Numbered from the stretch's first letter, positions 9,959 to 19,305 are shown. The stretch is 62,218 bases of DNA from Verrucomicrobiaceae bacterium E54 (GCA_022548915.1 JAKZES010000029.1:1-62218); one strand, 5' to 3'. Notes: generated by a model from the sequence alone, not told the origin. Numbers and translations are program-made.

Positions 9959-10186
9959 ATGAACCACACCCTCAAGATCACTTCCGTTGGGAATTCCGCC
10001 GGCGTCATTCTGCCCAAGGAACTGCTGGAGAAGCTTCGCGTCAGCAAGGGTGACACGCTCTTTGTCACCGAGACGCCGAATGGAGTCGAGCTGTCGGCTC
10101 ATGACGAAGAAGTGGAGCGCCAAATGGAGATCGCTGAGAAGTTGATGCGAGAGAATCGCAACCTCCTCCGGAAACTGGCGCAATGA
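9959..10186 (+). CDS. AbrB/MazE-type antitoxin
   Basis: A 75-aa protein with an N-terminal SpoVT-AbrB swapped-hairpin domain (ITSVGNSAGVILPKELLEKL, residues 7-26; then VSKGDTLFV) and a charged helical tail (residues about 48-75) of the kind that neutralises a toxin. Antitoxins of this fold bind their own promoter. The gene starts 57 bases after the deoB stop and overlaps the toxin start by four bases (ATGA), which indicates translational coupling. Pairing an AbrB-type antitoxin with a Doc toxin instead of Phd is a known but less common combination. Confidence 0.88.
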   Translation: MNHTLKITSVGNSAGVILPKELLEKLRVSKGDTLFVTETPNGVELSAHDEEVERQMEIAEKLMRENRNLLRKLAQ

Positions 10187-10581
10187 GTGGCCCGGAACCC
10201 ATCTGGCTGAAGCATGAGTTCATCCTCATGCTCCACTCTCGACAACTTGCTGAACACGGCGGCTCCGCCGGCATCCGCGATGAAGGGATGCTCAAGTCAT
10301 CCCTCGGCAGACCCTTGGACAAGTGGCACTATGGCGATCCGAAGCCGGATCTTTGCGCGCTCGCCGCCGCCTACGCATTCGGCATCGCCAAAAACCATCC
10401 GTTCATCGACGGTAACAAGCGCACCAGCGCGATGGCCTGCGAGACGTTTCTCGTGCGCAATGGGCTGTATCCCACCGCCAGCGAGGATGAGAAGTATCCC
10501 TTCTACCTGTCGCTCGCTTCGGGTGAGCTGACTGAAGACGACTTCGCCCAATGGCTCCGCCAAAACACCGCCCCGGTCTGA
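10183..10581 (+). CDS. Death-on-curing (Doc) family Fic toxin
   Basis: A 132-aa toxin of the Fic/Doc fold. The catalytic loop reads HPFIDGNKRTSA (residues about 70-81), matching the Doc form HxFxDxNKRT. P1 Doc phosphorylates elongation factor Tu; that activity is inferred here, not shown. The upstream GSAGIRDEGMLKSSLGRP segment is also typical of the family. The start codon overlaps the antitoxin stop (ATGA), and its own stop overlaps the deoA start (TGATG), so deoA translation is coupled to the toxin gene. Confidence 0.92.
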   Translation: MSGPEPIWLKHEFILMLHSRQLAEHGGSAGIRDEGMLKSSLGRPLDKWHYGDPKPDLCALAAAYAFGIAKNHPFIDGNKRTSAMACETFLVRNGLYPTASEDEKYPFYLSLASGELTEDDFAQWLRQNTAPV

Positions 10582-11819
10582 TGCAACCCCACATCCCCAC
10601 CCTCATCAGCCGCAAGCGCGACGGTGAGCACCTGAAGCCCGAGGAAATCCGCGGACTCATCGACGGCTACGTCGCCGGTGAGGTGCCCGACTACCAGATG
10701 TCGGCCTTCGCCATGGCGGTCTTCTTCAAGGGCATGAATCCGGTCGAAACCGCGGCGCTGACCCGCTCGATGCTCGAGAGCGGCGACGTCTTCAAACACC
10801 CGAAGGGCGCTCCGGTCGTCGACAAGCACTCCACCGGGGGCATCGGCGACAAGGTTTCGCTGGTCCTCGCCCCGCTCGTCGCCGCGGCCGGCTGCCGCGT
10901 GCCGATGGTTTCCGGCCGGGGGCTGGGCATCACCGGAGGCACCCTCGACAAGCTGGAAGCCATCCCCGGCTTCCAGGTCCACCTCGATCTCGACCAGGCC
11001 GCCGCCCAACTTGCCAGGATCGGAGTCGTGATGATGGGCCAGACCGACGACTTCTGCCCGGCGGACAAGAAGCTCTACGCCCTGCGCGACGTCACCGGCA
11101 CGGTCCCCTCGATCCCCCTGATCACCGCCTCGATCATGTCGAAGAAACTGGCCGAGTCGCTCGACCGCCTGGTGCTCGATGTGAAATTCGGATCCGGCGC
11201 CTTCATGAAGACGGAGAAGCAGGCACGGGCGCTCGCCGACGCCATGATCGCGGTCGGCAAGGAGATGGATGTCGAGGTGCACGCGCTGCTCAATCCGATG
11301 TCCGAGCCGCTCGGGCAGACGGTCGGCAACGCCCTGGAGGTGGTCGAGTCCCTCGAATGCCTCGAAGGTGGCGGGCCGGAGGACCTCCGCAAACTGGTGC
11401 TCGATCTCGCCGAAGTGCTGGTCGAAATCGATCGGCCTGCCCTCGAAGCACTGCTCGACGACGGAAGCGCTCGAGAGCGTTTCGATGAAATGGTCGCGGC
11501 GCAGGGAGCCAAGCCCGATGATCTACCAAGACTTGGCGAGATTCACGCCGCACCGTTCATCCGGGAGATTCCCGCCGAGGACACCGGCACCGTCTCAAGG
11601 ATGGATGCCGGACTGATCGGTCAGGCAGCGCTTCAACTCGGCGCCGGACGCGCCCGGGCCACCGATGGAGTGGATCCGGCAGTCGGATTCAGTCGACTCG
11701 CCAAGATCGGCCAGCAGGTTCACCAGGGCGAACCGGTCGTCCGGATCCACGCCCGCAGCGCCATCGATGCCGAAATGGCCGAAGCCCTCATCGATCAAGC
11801 CGTTTCCATCGAGCCATGA
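10581..11819 (+). CDS. deoA: Thymidine/pyrimidine-nucleoside phosphorylase
   Basis: The enzyme splits thymidine or other pyrimidine nucleosides with phosphate, giving a base and (deoxy)ribose 1-phosphate, the substrate of DeoB. The 412 aa are slightly shorter than E. coli DeoA. The family signature SGRGLGITGGTLDKLEA lies near residues 112-128, and the phosphate-binding KHSTGGIGDKVSL near residues 81-93. The start ATG overlaps the Doc stop by one base (TGATG). Its stop overlaps the next gene (ATGA). Deoxyuridine versus broader pyrimidine specificity cannot be decided here. Confidence 0.93.
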   Translation: MQPHIPTLISRKRDGEHLKPEEIRGLIDGYVAGEVPDYQMSAFAMAVFFKGMNPVETAALTRSMLESGDVFKHPKGAPVVDKHSTGGIGDKVSLVLAPLVAAAGCRVPMVSGRGLGITGGTLDKLEAIPGFQVHLDLDQAAAQLARIGVVMMGQTDDFCPADKKLYALRDVTGTVPSIPLITASIMSKKLAESLDRLVLDVKFGSGAFMKTEKQARALADAMIAVGKEMDVEVHALLNPMSEPLGQTVGNALEVVESLECLEGGGPEDLRKLVLDLAEVLVEIDRPALEALLDDGSARERFDEMVAAQGAKPDDLPRLGEIHAAPFIREIPAEDTGTVSRMDAGLIGQAALQLGAGRARATDGVDPAVGFSRLAKIGQQVHQGEPVVRIHARSAIDAEMAEALIDQAVSIEP

Positions 11820-12613
11820 CTTCCCGCAAGGAGTCCTCCGCCCGCAACGCCGCCATCATCATCGTCGGCATCCTTCTGGCCATGATCGCATGGGGATTCT
11901 ACCGCGGGGCCAGCCGGCCGGACTCACGGCGGATCGCGGAAATGGAACAGGCCTCGCAGGAACAGGCCGTCCGCGACGCCAACCAGCGCGATGTCGCCCT
12001 CGTCCGTCAACTGATCGGCGAGAACCTCGACGAGCGGCGCTTTCAATTCGCCACCGTCATGAACGCCGCATCCGACAAACTGGTCCTGCCGCTCGGACCC
12101 GCCCAGCCTTCCCATCGCCGGGTTCTCGACGCGATCAACGCCTCGCTCACGCGGGCGACCGAGGTCCTCAGCCGCGAGGGTTCCCCCGCCCGTGAGCATC
12201 GCAGGATCAACGAGGTCTCGCGCCACTTCGAGGACGCCCTGCAGCGTGATCTCGACGCCACCGAGGGCCTGAGCTGCTCGATCCCGACGACCCGCGAGGG
12301 CAAGGAACAACGCAGCGGCTACCCCGATCTGCGCGTGGTCGACGAGGCGAGTGGCGACGTCTTCTATCTCGACCCCAAACTCGTCGAGGAAGACTCGTGG
12401 GACAGCAGCTTCCGCACCTTCTATTTCGAGCCCAAGAAAGAGAACCTCAAGATCAACGACGACGCGGTGCACCTGCTCGTCGGGATCGGCCACGACGGAA
12501 AGAGCGGCGAATGGACCTTCGGCCCGTGGAAGGTCGTCGACCTCTCGAAGATCACCCTGCGCTTGAAGCCGGAGTTCCAGGCTTCCAACCGGGACTTGTA
12601 CCCGAAAGAGTAG
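11816..12613 (+). CDS. Membrane-anchored protein, possible PD-(D/E)XK fold
   Basis: A 265-aa protein of no family I can name. Residues about 11-28 form one membrane anchor (NAAIIIVGILLAMIAWGF), with a mostly soluble remainder. The middle is helical and charged. Near residue 170 the pattern YPDLRVVDEASG, then FYLDPKLVE, has the spacing of the PD-(D/E)XK nuclease core: an acidic residue after a short strand, then D-x-K on the next strand. This is inference from a short pattern. The start overlaps the deoA stop by four bases (ATGA), so it is expressed with deoB-TA-deoA. A 27-bp inverted repeat follows the stop. Confidence 0.7.
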   Translation: MTSRKESSARNAAIIIVGILLAMIAWGFYRGASRPDSRRIAEMEQASQEQAVRDANQRDVALVRQLIGENLDERRFQFATVMNAASDKLVLPLGPAQPSHRRVLDAINASLTRATEVLSREGSPAREHRRINEVSRHFEDALQRDLDATEGLSCSIPTTREGKEQRSGYPDLRVVDEASGDVFYLDPKLVEEDSWDSSFRTFYFEPKKENLKINDDAVHLLVGIGHDGKSGEWTFGPWKVVDLSKITLRLKPEFQASNRDLYPKE

Positions 12614-12623
12614 CCCCTGGGAT

Positions 12624-12796
12624 GGAGCGCCGATGATGAAATCGGCAAGCCCGTGAGAGTCAGAAGAAATGCGCTCGGGAAGTCATCCCGGCAAGGCTCC
12701 TCCTGTCCCCAGCCCCACGCCCGCAACCGCTGCTGAAACCTGCATCGGCGACCGAGCCTCCACGCTTGCGCTTGCCGATTTCATAATCGGCGCTCC
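12624..12796. repeat. 27-bp inverted repeat pair between convergent genes
   Basis: Arms 12624-12650 and 12770-12796 are inverted copies with 26/27 matches. Each arm contains a smaller stem (CCGAT/ATCGG). The 119 bases between the arms hold no gene. The right arm ends one base before the trkH stop codon, and the left arm begins 11 bases after the preceding gene. The position suits a bidirectional transcription end, and the structure matches the REP-like family elsewhere in the window. Confidence 0.75.
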
Positions 12797-12797
12797 T

Positions 12798-14288
12798 TCA
12801 GTAGCGCCTCCACGCCGCCGGCACGAACAGCACGAGAATGGCGAACAGCTCCAGCCTGCCGAGGATCATCAGGCCGGAGAGAACCACCAGGGTCGGTTCC
12901 CGCAGACCGGAGAAATTGTCGGTCGGCCCGAGATCTCCAAAACCGGGGCCGATGTTCGAGAGCGTCGCGAGCACGGCTGCCAGGCAGGTCTCCAGCTTGA
13001 TCCCGTGCCCGGCCTCGAAGATCCCGACCACCACCGAGCCGACGGCGATGATCAGAAGATACAGCGCCACGAACGACGTGGTCCTGGCCCTCACGTCACC
13101 GTCGATCGGGTTGCCGTTGACCACCATGCGAAAGACCTGGTTCGGACGAAAGGCCCGGATGACCTCGTGCGCGGAGGATTTCAGGAAAACGATCAAGCGG
13201 CTGACCTTCATCCCCCCCGCGGTCGATCCCGAGCAGCCTCCCACCACCATCAGGATTGCCAGCAGCGCCTGGCACCACGCCGGCCAGAGTTCGTAGTCGG
13301 CCGTTCCAAACCCGGTCGTGGAGGCAATCGAAACCACCACGAACCAGCTCTCCCGGAGGGCTCCGGCAAAGCCGACGGAATACCGCTCGTCGAGCGCCAG
13401 GCCCGCCGCGATCCCGACCGCGATCAGGGTGCAGATCCCGATGAACCACCGGGCATCGTCCTCATCCTTGAGGCGGCTCCAGCGGCGACGGATGATGACC
13501 GCATAAATCAGGAAGTTGAGACTGCAGACGACCATGAAAAGGCTGATCCAAAGTTCGATCGCCCAGCCGTTTCCCCAGCCCGAATAGTATCCGAGGCTGG
13601 CATTGTGCGGACTGAATCCCCCGGTCGAGACCGTGGTCATCGCGTGGGAGACCGCGTCGTACCAGCTCAAGCCGAAGGCGCGAAGCCCGAGCATGCAGGT
13701 CAGCGAAATGCCGAGATAGATGCGCAGCAGGGTCATCGCGGTATCGCGGATCCGGGCGGTCGATGCTTCCCCCGCCTGGAAGGACGACTCGTTCCGGAAC
13801 AGCGACTTCGATCCCACGCCGAGATACGAGAGCACCGCCACAAACAACACCAGGATCCCGATGCCACCCAGCCACTGGGTCACGCCGCGCCACAACAGCA
13901 GGCCGCGGGGCCATGCCGCAAGGTCGCCGATCACCGTGGATCCCGTCGTCGTGAAACCCGATGACGATTCAAAGATCGCCTGCGGCCAGCTGAGATGCGG
14001 CGGGCACAGGATGAACGGCAAGGCACCGAAGATCGTCGAGAGAATCCACCCGAGCCCGACGATCGCCACCCCTTCACGACGGGGAATGCGCTCGATCCTG
14101 CCGATCCCCGCGACGATCAGGATCGCGGCCGCGACCGCCGTGACTCCCGCCGAGACCAGCAGGGCCGAGACCGCCTGGCCTTCCGCCTGCACGCCATCGA
14201 GGCGCGCGAACAGCCCGCACACGGCCATTGCCAGACCGAGCAGCAGCAACAGCAAGCCGAGGACTTTGGAGAGGATCCGGAAATTCAT
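12798..14288 (-). CDS. trkH: Trk potassium uptake protein TrkH
   Basis: TrkH is the membrane channel subunit of the Trk potassium system, gated by the TrkA ring. The 496 aa contain four repeats of the M1-P-M2 type. Selectivity-filter-like segments are SSSGFTTTGST, TTVSTGGFSPH, STTGFGTADY and LSNIGPGFGDLGP, the four expected pore loops. The C-terminus ends AAWRRY. It follows trkA on the same strand after 15 bases, a clear operon. The stop codon abuts the inverted repeat at 12770-12796. Confidence 0.95.
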   Translation of the reverse strand: MNFRILSKVLGLLLLLLGLAMAVCGLFARLDGVQAEGQAVSALLVSAGVTAVAAAILIVAGIGRIERIPRREGVAIVGLGWILSTIFGALPFILCPPHLSWPQAIFESSSGFTTTGSTVIGDLAAWPRGLLLWRGVTQWLGGIGILVLFVAVLSYLGVGSKSLFRNESSFQAGEASTARIRDTAMTLLRIYLGISLTCMLGLRAFGLSWYDAVSHAMTTVSTGGFSPHNASLGYYSGWGNGWAIELWISLFMVVCSLNFLIYAVIIRRRWSRLKDEDDARWFIGICTLIAVGIAAGLALDERYSVGFAGALRESWFVVVSIASTTGFGTADYELWPAWCQALLAILMVVGGCSGSTAGGMKVSRLIVFLKSSAHEVIRAFRPNQVFRMVVNGNPIDGDVRARTTSFVALYLLIIAVGSVVVGIFEAGHGIKLETCLAAVLATLSNIGPGFGDLGPTDNFSGLREPTLVVLSGLMILGRLELFAILVLFVPAAWRRY

Positions 14289-14303
14289 CGGAACAAGGCC
14301 GCG

Positions 14304-15650
14304 TCAGGCGAGCAGTTTCACGAAGGCCTTGCGCGCCTTCGGTGAGACGACCGCGTAGATGTGATCCCCGGCCTGCAGGACGTCGTCGGGACCGGGGACA
14401 TCCGCATGGATGGCGTGAAGCAGTCCGACGAGCACGCAGCCCTGCGGCCAGTCGACCTCCTTGACCATGTGCCCCGCCGCCAGCGACCCCTTGCGCACCC
14501 GCATCTCGAGGATCTCGGCACCGGGCATCTGCTTGACGAGGTGAAAGCGGTCCGAGGTGATGAAACGCTCGATCTCGCGCCGGGTGGCATCACGCGGACT
14601 GACCGCCGCCTGAATCCCGAAGTGCCGGCCCGACGAGCTGATCGCCTCCGCATAGTCCGCACGGTGAATCAGCGTCAGGCAGGTCTTCGCACCCAGCGTG
14701 TGCGCCTGCAGGCAGGTCATCACGTTGTCCTCGTCGCTGCTGCTGGTCGCCACGAAAAAATCGACTCCGTCGATCTGCTCCTCCTGAAGCTCGGCGACCA
14801 CCGTCGCGTCGGCATGAATGACCGTGGTGTTGGACAGCCGGTCCACCAGACCACGGCAGATCGCCTCATCCTGCTCGAAAATCCGGACCTTGCAGTGATA
14901 GCTCTCCAGCATCTGGGCCAGCGAGAATCCGTACTCGCCGCCGCCGAAGATCACCACCCGCAGCGACTCGCGGTCGTCCTTCTTCTTCTGCAGCCGCTCG
15001 GCCAGCGACTTGAGCTTGCGCGGTTCGCCGAAGATCGTGACGACATCCCCCGCCTCGATCCGCGACTCCGCCGTCGGCACCAGGTGGTCCGAACCCCGGG
15101 TCAGCATCGCGATCCGGGTTCGCTCCGGCGCCTTGAGGTCGGCGAGGGTCCGGCCGACCGCATCGGACTTCGGGTCGACCCGCACCTGCTGCAGTTCGAT
15201 CCGCCCGCGGGCGATTTCCTCGACGGTGAGCGACTCCGGATTGCGGATGAACTTTGCCAGTTCGATCGCGGCGAGCCTTTCCGAGGAAAACAGGTGATCG
15301 ACCCCGAAGGTGCCCTTGAAGTCGAACAGCCACTCTTCGCGCTGGAGGCTGGGATGGACCCGGCAGACGACCTGCTCGACGCCCATCTTCTTGGCGATGG
15401 ATGAACTGACGAGGTTCGCCGTGTTGGAACTCGTGAGGGCGAGGAACAGCCCGCACTCGCCGACGTTCGCCTCGACCAGGGCCTCGACGCTGGTGCCGTC
15501 GGACCCGACGATCTTGGCGTCGATGCTCTGTTCGAGATCGCTGGCCAGATCGGGATCGCTCTCGATGACCGAAATGCTGTGCGACTCCCTCGACAGCGAG
15601 GTGGCAAGGTGGCGGCCGATCTCTCCGGCACCGACGATGATGATGTTCAT
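14304..15650 (-). CDS. trkA: Trk potassium regulatory subunit TrkA
   Basis: TrkA is the cytoplasmic nucleotide-binding gating subunit of the Trk uptake system. The 448-aa protein has two RCK modules. The first Rossmann motif is VGAGEIGRHLA (residues about 6-16), followed by a TrkA-C domain; the second Rossmann motif is IFGGGEYGFSLA (about 233-244), followed by the second TrkA-C domain (about 365-448). This is the full tandem length. trkH lies 15 bases downstream. No regulatory site was recognised in the 132-base spacer 15651-15782. Confidence 0.95.
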   Translation of the reverse strand: MNIIIVGAGEIGRHLATSLSRESHSISVIESDPDLASDLEQSIDAKIVGSDGTSVEALVEANVGECGLFLALTSSNTANLVSSSIAKKMGVEQVVCRVHPSLQREEWLFDFKGTFGVDHLFSSERLAAIELAKFIRNPESLTVEEIARGRIELQQVRVDPKSDAVGRTLADLKAPERTRIAMLTRGSDHLVPTAESRIEAGDVVTIFGEPRKLKSLAERLQKKKDDRESLRVVIFGGGEYGFSLAQMLESYHCKVRIFEQDEAICRGLVDRLSNTTVIHADATVVAELQEEQIDGVDFFVATSSSDEDNVMTCLQAHTLGAKTCLTLIHRADYAEAISSSGRHFGIQAAVSPRDATRREIERFITSDRFHLVKQMPGAEILEMRVRKGSLAAGHMVKEVDWPQGCVLVGLLHAIHADVPGPDDVLQAGDHIYAVVSPKARKAFVKLLA

Positions 15651-15782
15651 CTCAGATCAACCGGCAACCCGCCCTGCGGTGCTCCCGGAGGGCTGGATCT
15701 CAACAACAGGAAGCCCCGGTCAGCCAGCCGAAAATCCGGACCGGAAAATTCCCGCAAGCGACAAACCCCGCTGCCGATCCGC

Positions 15783-16409
15783 TCACCAGTCGACGTTCTG
15801 GCCCCGGGTGTCGATGTGCGTGAACGAGTAATACCGTCCGATGCCGCCGCGGAAATGCCCGTTCGAACGAAGGTTCCGGGCGACCGACGCCACCGAGGAG
15901 GGGCGCGAATGGAATTTCACGTCGAGAGCGACGTTGGCCTTGTGCCAGGAACCCCGCCGGGCGCCGGCGCAGCGGGCGTTGTAGGCCGGGCTGCGGTAGG
16001 CGGAAACAATCTCCTTCACCGGTTGGTCCAGTTCGATCGCGACGCGGTCGAGCGTCTTGAGCGTGGGTGCCATGTTGCGCCACATCGACTTGGGCGGAAG
16101 GGTGTTCCACACGCTGCCGCGACGCTTGGCGTGGGCCTCGATCACCTGCAGCGGCGTCACCTTCTTGAGCCTCAAGCCCGCCAGGAAATCGGCGTAGTTC
16201 TCAAGATTCCTTCCCTGCCGGTGAACCCAGTCCGACGGCAGGCTCGAAAGATCAAGAGCGGCCTTTTTCCTGCCGAACCAGAAGGCCGAGGCGGGTGTGG
16301 TGGAGAGAGCGAGGGAAAGACCTCCCATACCGATCACCCCGAGGGCGCGACGACGGCTGTAGGATTCGATGGAGGAATTCGAGGAGGTCGGGATTTCTTG
16401 GGCTGACAT
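15783..16409 (-). CDS. Exported DUF882/M15-type murein peptidase
   Basis: A 208-aa exported protein of the M15A-like (DUF882) group, which includes periplasmic peptidoglycan peptidases. The N-terminus carries a twin-arginine signal (YSRRRALGVIGMGGLSLAL, about residues 19-37, ending at an AxA-like site). The C-terminal domain shows SAYRSPAYN, SWHKANVALDV (His and Asp zinc ligands) and SFTHIDTRG (the last His). I chose the ATG at 16409 (MSAQEIPTS) because it leaves a typical Tat signal; the open frame to 16523 is not convincing. Divergent from the antiporter gene at 16610. Confidence 0.85.
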   Translation of the reverse strand: MSAQEIPTSSNSSIESYSRRRALGVIGMGGLSLALSTTPASAFWFGRKKAALDLSSLPSDWVHRQGRNLENYADFLAGLRLKKVTPLQVIEAHAKRRGSVWNTLPPKSMWRNMAPTLKTLDRVAIELDQPVKEIVSAYRSPAYNARCAGARRGSWHKANVALDVKFHSRPSSVASVARNLRSNGHFRGGIGRYYSFTHIDTRGQNVDW

Positions 16410-16609
16410 GGGCGACGAGTCGGGGTCAGTCAGCAAGCAGGCCGCGTGCCGACAACAACAACCATTCCGTTGGGAGACGGAAAAGTTGGGGCGGAGCCAA
16501 TCCCGCATCCCGCTGGATATCAAGCAATTTCGCTAACAGACAAGGAGCCCCGCTCGCACCACCCACGTTTCCGGATTCCCATCGGGCGCTCGGTCTCCAT
16601 CCTTGCCCC

Positions 16610-18154
16610 ATGCGCTCCCTCATCCTCTGGCTTGCCGTCACCGGGTCGGCGATTGCGGTGGCGCGGATCCCCCCACTCGGAGCCGTCGCCCCTTTCTGGC
16701 CCGCGGTGGTGGCCGTTGCCGTGATCGTCGTGCAACGTCAGGCCGCCACCGGACTGGCCGCCGGGGTGATCGCCGGATCCCTGATCCTTGCCGAAGGGAT
16801 GCCGTTGGAAACCCTGCGGGTCGCCCTCGGCGTGCACGTCTTCCCGCAGTTCGAGGGAGCCTGGCACATCGGGGCGCTGGTCTTCACCCTCCTGCTCGGG
16901 GCCTTCGCCGGGCTGCTCGAAACCTCGGGAGGCTTCGAGACCCTGCTGCGACGCCTGCTGAACGGTCCCAAGCCCCCGCAGCGCAAGGTTCTCGGCTCCG
17001 CCTACGCGATGGGGCTGCTGTGCTTCTTCGACGGCCTGGCCAACTCCATGCTCGTCGGCCGCATCGCGCGAAAAGCCGTCGACCGCACCGGAATCTCGCG
17101 TGAAAAGCTGGCCTGGGTGGTCGACTCGACCAGTTCTCCGGTCGCCTGCGTCGCCTTCATCTCCACCTGGATCGCCACCCAGCTCACCCTCATCCGGGAC
17201 AGCCTGCCGGAACAGAACGCCTACGAGCTCTACTTCCGCTCGATTCCCGCCAACCCCTACTGTGTCCTCACCCTGATCCTCGTCCCCCTGGCGATCTTCG
17301 TCCGCTGGGAACCGAAGGCGATGCGCCGCTACCGCCCGACCCGCGACGAGGTCCCTGATCAGGAGAACCACGCGAGCGCCATCTGGCGGGTGATCGTGCC
17401 CCTGCTCGCCCTCGCGCTCGGCATCGCGCTTTCGTTCCAGGTCTGGTCGGGAAATTCCGTTCGTCTTTTCTCGCTCGACGCCTGGCGAGAGGCGGCGTCG
17501 GGCCAGGCCGGCCCGGTCGCCCTCGTCGGCGGCGCCCTGCTCGGGCTCTTCACCGCCTGGCTCTGCCACCCCGGGGATGCTCCCACGCGTCCCGCCGAGG
17601 CCGCCGTCCGCGGAGCCGCCGGTCTCCTCCCGGCCCTGGTCATCCTCGTCCTCGCCTGGTCGCTGGGCAGCGTCTTCGAGGCCCTCGGCGCGGCAACCGC
17701 CGTGAAGGACCTTCTTGGCGCGAACGTGAGCCCCGGCTGGCTACCGCTCGCCGTCTTCGCCACCGCCTCGATCACCGCCTTCAGCACCGGATCCTCCTGG
17801 GGAACGATGGGACTGATCATGCCGCTCGCCCTCGGAATCCTGGGTGAAGGGCATTCGCCCGAGGTCGTCGCCACGCTCGCCCCGGCCGTGATCGGTGCCG
17901 TCTTCGGCGGCGCGGTCTTCGGCGATCATGCCAGCCCCTTCTCCGACACCTCGGTCGTCAGCGCGATGGCCGCCGGCTGCCAACCGCTCGACCACATCCT
18001 CTCGCAGCTGCCCTACGCACTCTCCGCCGCCGCCGCCGCCGCGCTCGGCTACGCGCTCATCGCCATCGGGCTCCACCCGGCGGCGGCGACCGCCCTCGCC
18101 GGATTCGGGCTGGCCGCGGTGGTGGTCCTGCTCAGCCGCCGCAAGTCAGCCTGA
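16610..18154 (+). CDS. NhaC-family Na+/H+ antiporter-like protein
   Basis: A 514-aa inner-membrane protein with about 12 hydrophobic segments, of the NhaC superfamily. Characteristic stretches are LLGAFAGLLETSGGFE, CFFDGLANSMLVGRIARK, DSTSSPVACVAFISTW, FSTGSSWGTMGLIMPLA and GAVFGGAVFGDHASPFSDTS. These families exchange Na+ for protons or organic acids; the exact substrate is not visible. The ATG at 16610 starts a hydrophobic N-terminus. It is followed after 52 bases by the LptF/G gene on the same strand, with sulP next, so the three may be co-transcribed. Confidence 0.88.
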   Translation: MRSLILWLAVTGSAIAVARIPPLGAVAPFWPAVVAVAVIVVQRQAATGLAAGVIAGSLILAEGMPLETLRVALGVHVFPQFEGAWHIGALVFTLLLGAFAGLLETSGGFETLLRRLLNGPKPPQRKVLGSAYAMGLLCFFDGLANSMLVGRIARKAVDRTGISREKLAWVVDSTSSPVACVAFISTWIATQLTLIRDSLPEQNAYELYFRSIPANPYCVLTLILVPLAIFVRWEPKAMRRYRPTRDEVPDQENHASAIWRVIVPLLALALGIALSFQVWSGNSVRLFSLDAWREAASGQAGPVALVGGALLGLFTAWLCHPGDAPTRPAEAAVRGAAGLLPALVILVLAWSLGSVFEALGAATAVKDLLGANVSPGWLPLAVFATASITAFSTGSSWGTMGLIMPLALGILGEGHSPEVVATLAPAVIGAVFGGAVFGDHASPFSDTSVVSAMAAGCQPLDHILSQLPYALSAAAAAALGYALIAIGLHPAAATALAGFGLAAVVVLLSRRKSA

Positions 18155-18206
18155 CTCCCATCTCGACAGCCCGCTCCACCGGATCCAAGCTCCGCCCGTT
18201 GCGAAC

Positions 18207-19295
18207 ATGCGAATTTCGGATCGATACATCGGATTGAGCGTCCTTTCAGGCACCCTGTTCGCGATCATGCTTCTCTGCGCGCTGCTCGTGCTGGGAAATC
18301 TTTTCAAGGAGATCCGGCCACTGCTCGTCGACATGGGCGCCCCCGTCTGGATCCTGTGGGACTTCATCCTCGGCGTGCTCCCCGTGTCGCTGATCTACAC
18401 GATCCCCTGGGCCTTCCTCTCGGCGGTGCTGCTGGTCTTCGGCCGGCTGTCCTCCGACAACGAACTCAACGCCTTCCGCGCCGCCGGCATCGGCCTCACG
18501 CGGCTCTCGGTGCCGGTACTACTCCTGGGCATCCTGCTTTCCTGCCTCTGCATGTGGCTCAACATCAAGGTCGCTCCGGAGGCAAAACGGAAGGTCGAGG
18601 ACATCGTCACCAACACCATCATCCAGGACCCACGGTCGCTCCTCCGCGCCGGCGTCGACCAGACCCGCATCCGCAACGTCAAGGTCGACTCGGAATACAG
18701 CCGCGGCGATGTCTTCCACAACTTCCACATCTTCGTCATGGACGACAGCGAGGACAGCGGGATCGGCGGAGCCTACATCCACGCGGACACCGCCGAGACC
18801 GTGGTCGACGAGGAGAACAAGCAGATCCGGCTGAAGCTCACGGGAGCCTATTCCGACGGCCCGGCCGGACCGAACAAGGATTTCACGCTGCTCTCCGAGG
18901 AACTCGAGTGGATGGTCGTGGACTACTCGGACGACGTGCAGCGCAAGCCCCGGCCGAGCGCCATGACCAACGCCGAGATCGACCGATTCCTCGACGAAAA
19001 CCAGCATCTTCCCGAGAAGTTCCGGGCCCGTTTCGTGGCGGAGCAGTGGCGGCGCTACACCTCGTCCTTCGCCTGCCTCGCCTTCGCCATGATCGGGGTG
19101 CCGATGGGCATCAAGGCCCGCCGCCGCGACACCTCCTCGGGCCTGGTCATCAGCCTGGGGATCGGCGCCCTCTACTTCCTCGCCGGCTCCGTCCTGGAAA
19201 GCCCGTCGGAGGACGGCCAGTGGATCCTGTGGATCCCGAACCTCGCCTGCATCGCCCTCGGCATCCTGCTTTTCCGCCGCGCCCGCTTCCGTTAG
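18207..19295 (+). CDS. LptF/LptG-family lipopolysaccharide permease
   Basis: A 362-aa permease of the YjgP/YjgQ family, a transmembrane subunit of the Lpt ABC exporter that lifts lipopolysaccharide off the inner membrane. Membrane segments are at about residues 10-30, 50-75 and 95-120. A periplasmic jellyroll occupies about 125-255, and three C-terminal segments follow residue 270. The SSDNELNAFRAAGIG stretch is a coupling-helix signature of the family. Only one copy is seen here; its partner must lie elsewhere. Whether it is LptF or LptG cannot be decided. Confidence 0.9.
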   Translation: MRISDRYIGLSVLSGTLFAIMLLCALLVLGNLFKEIRPLLVDMGAPVWILWDFILGVLPVSLIYTIPWAFLSAVLLVFGRLSSDNELNAFRAAGIGLTRLSVPVLLLGILLSCLCMWLNIKVAPEAKRKVEDIVTNTIIQDPRSLLRAGVDQTRIRNVKVDSEYSRGDVFHNFHIFVMDDSEDSGIGGAYIHADTAETVVDEENKQIRLKLTGAYSDGPAGPNKDFTLLSEELEWMVVDYSDDVQRKPRPSAMTNAEIDRFLDENQHLPEKFRARFVAEQWRRYTSSFACLAFAMIGVPMGIKARRRDTSSGLVISLGIGALYFLAGSVLESPSEDGQWILWIPNLACIALGILLFRRARFR

Positions 19296-19305
19296 AATCC
19301 CGCCC

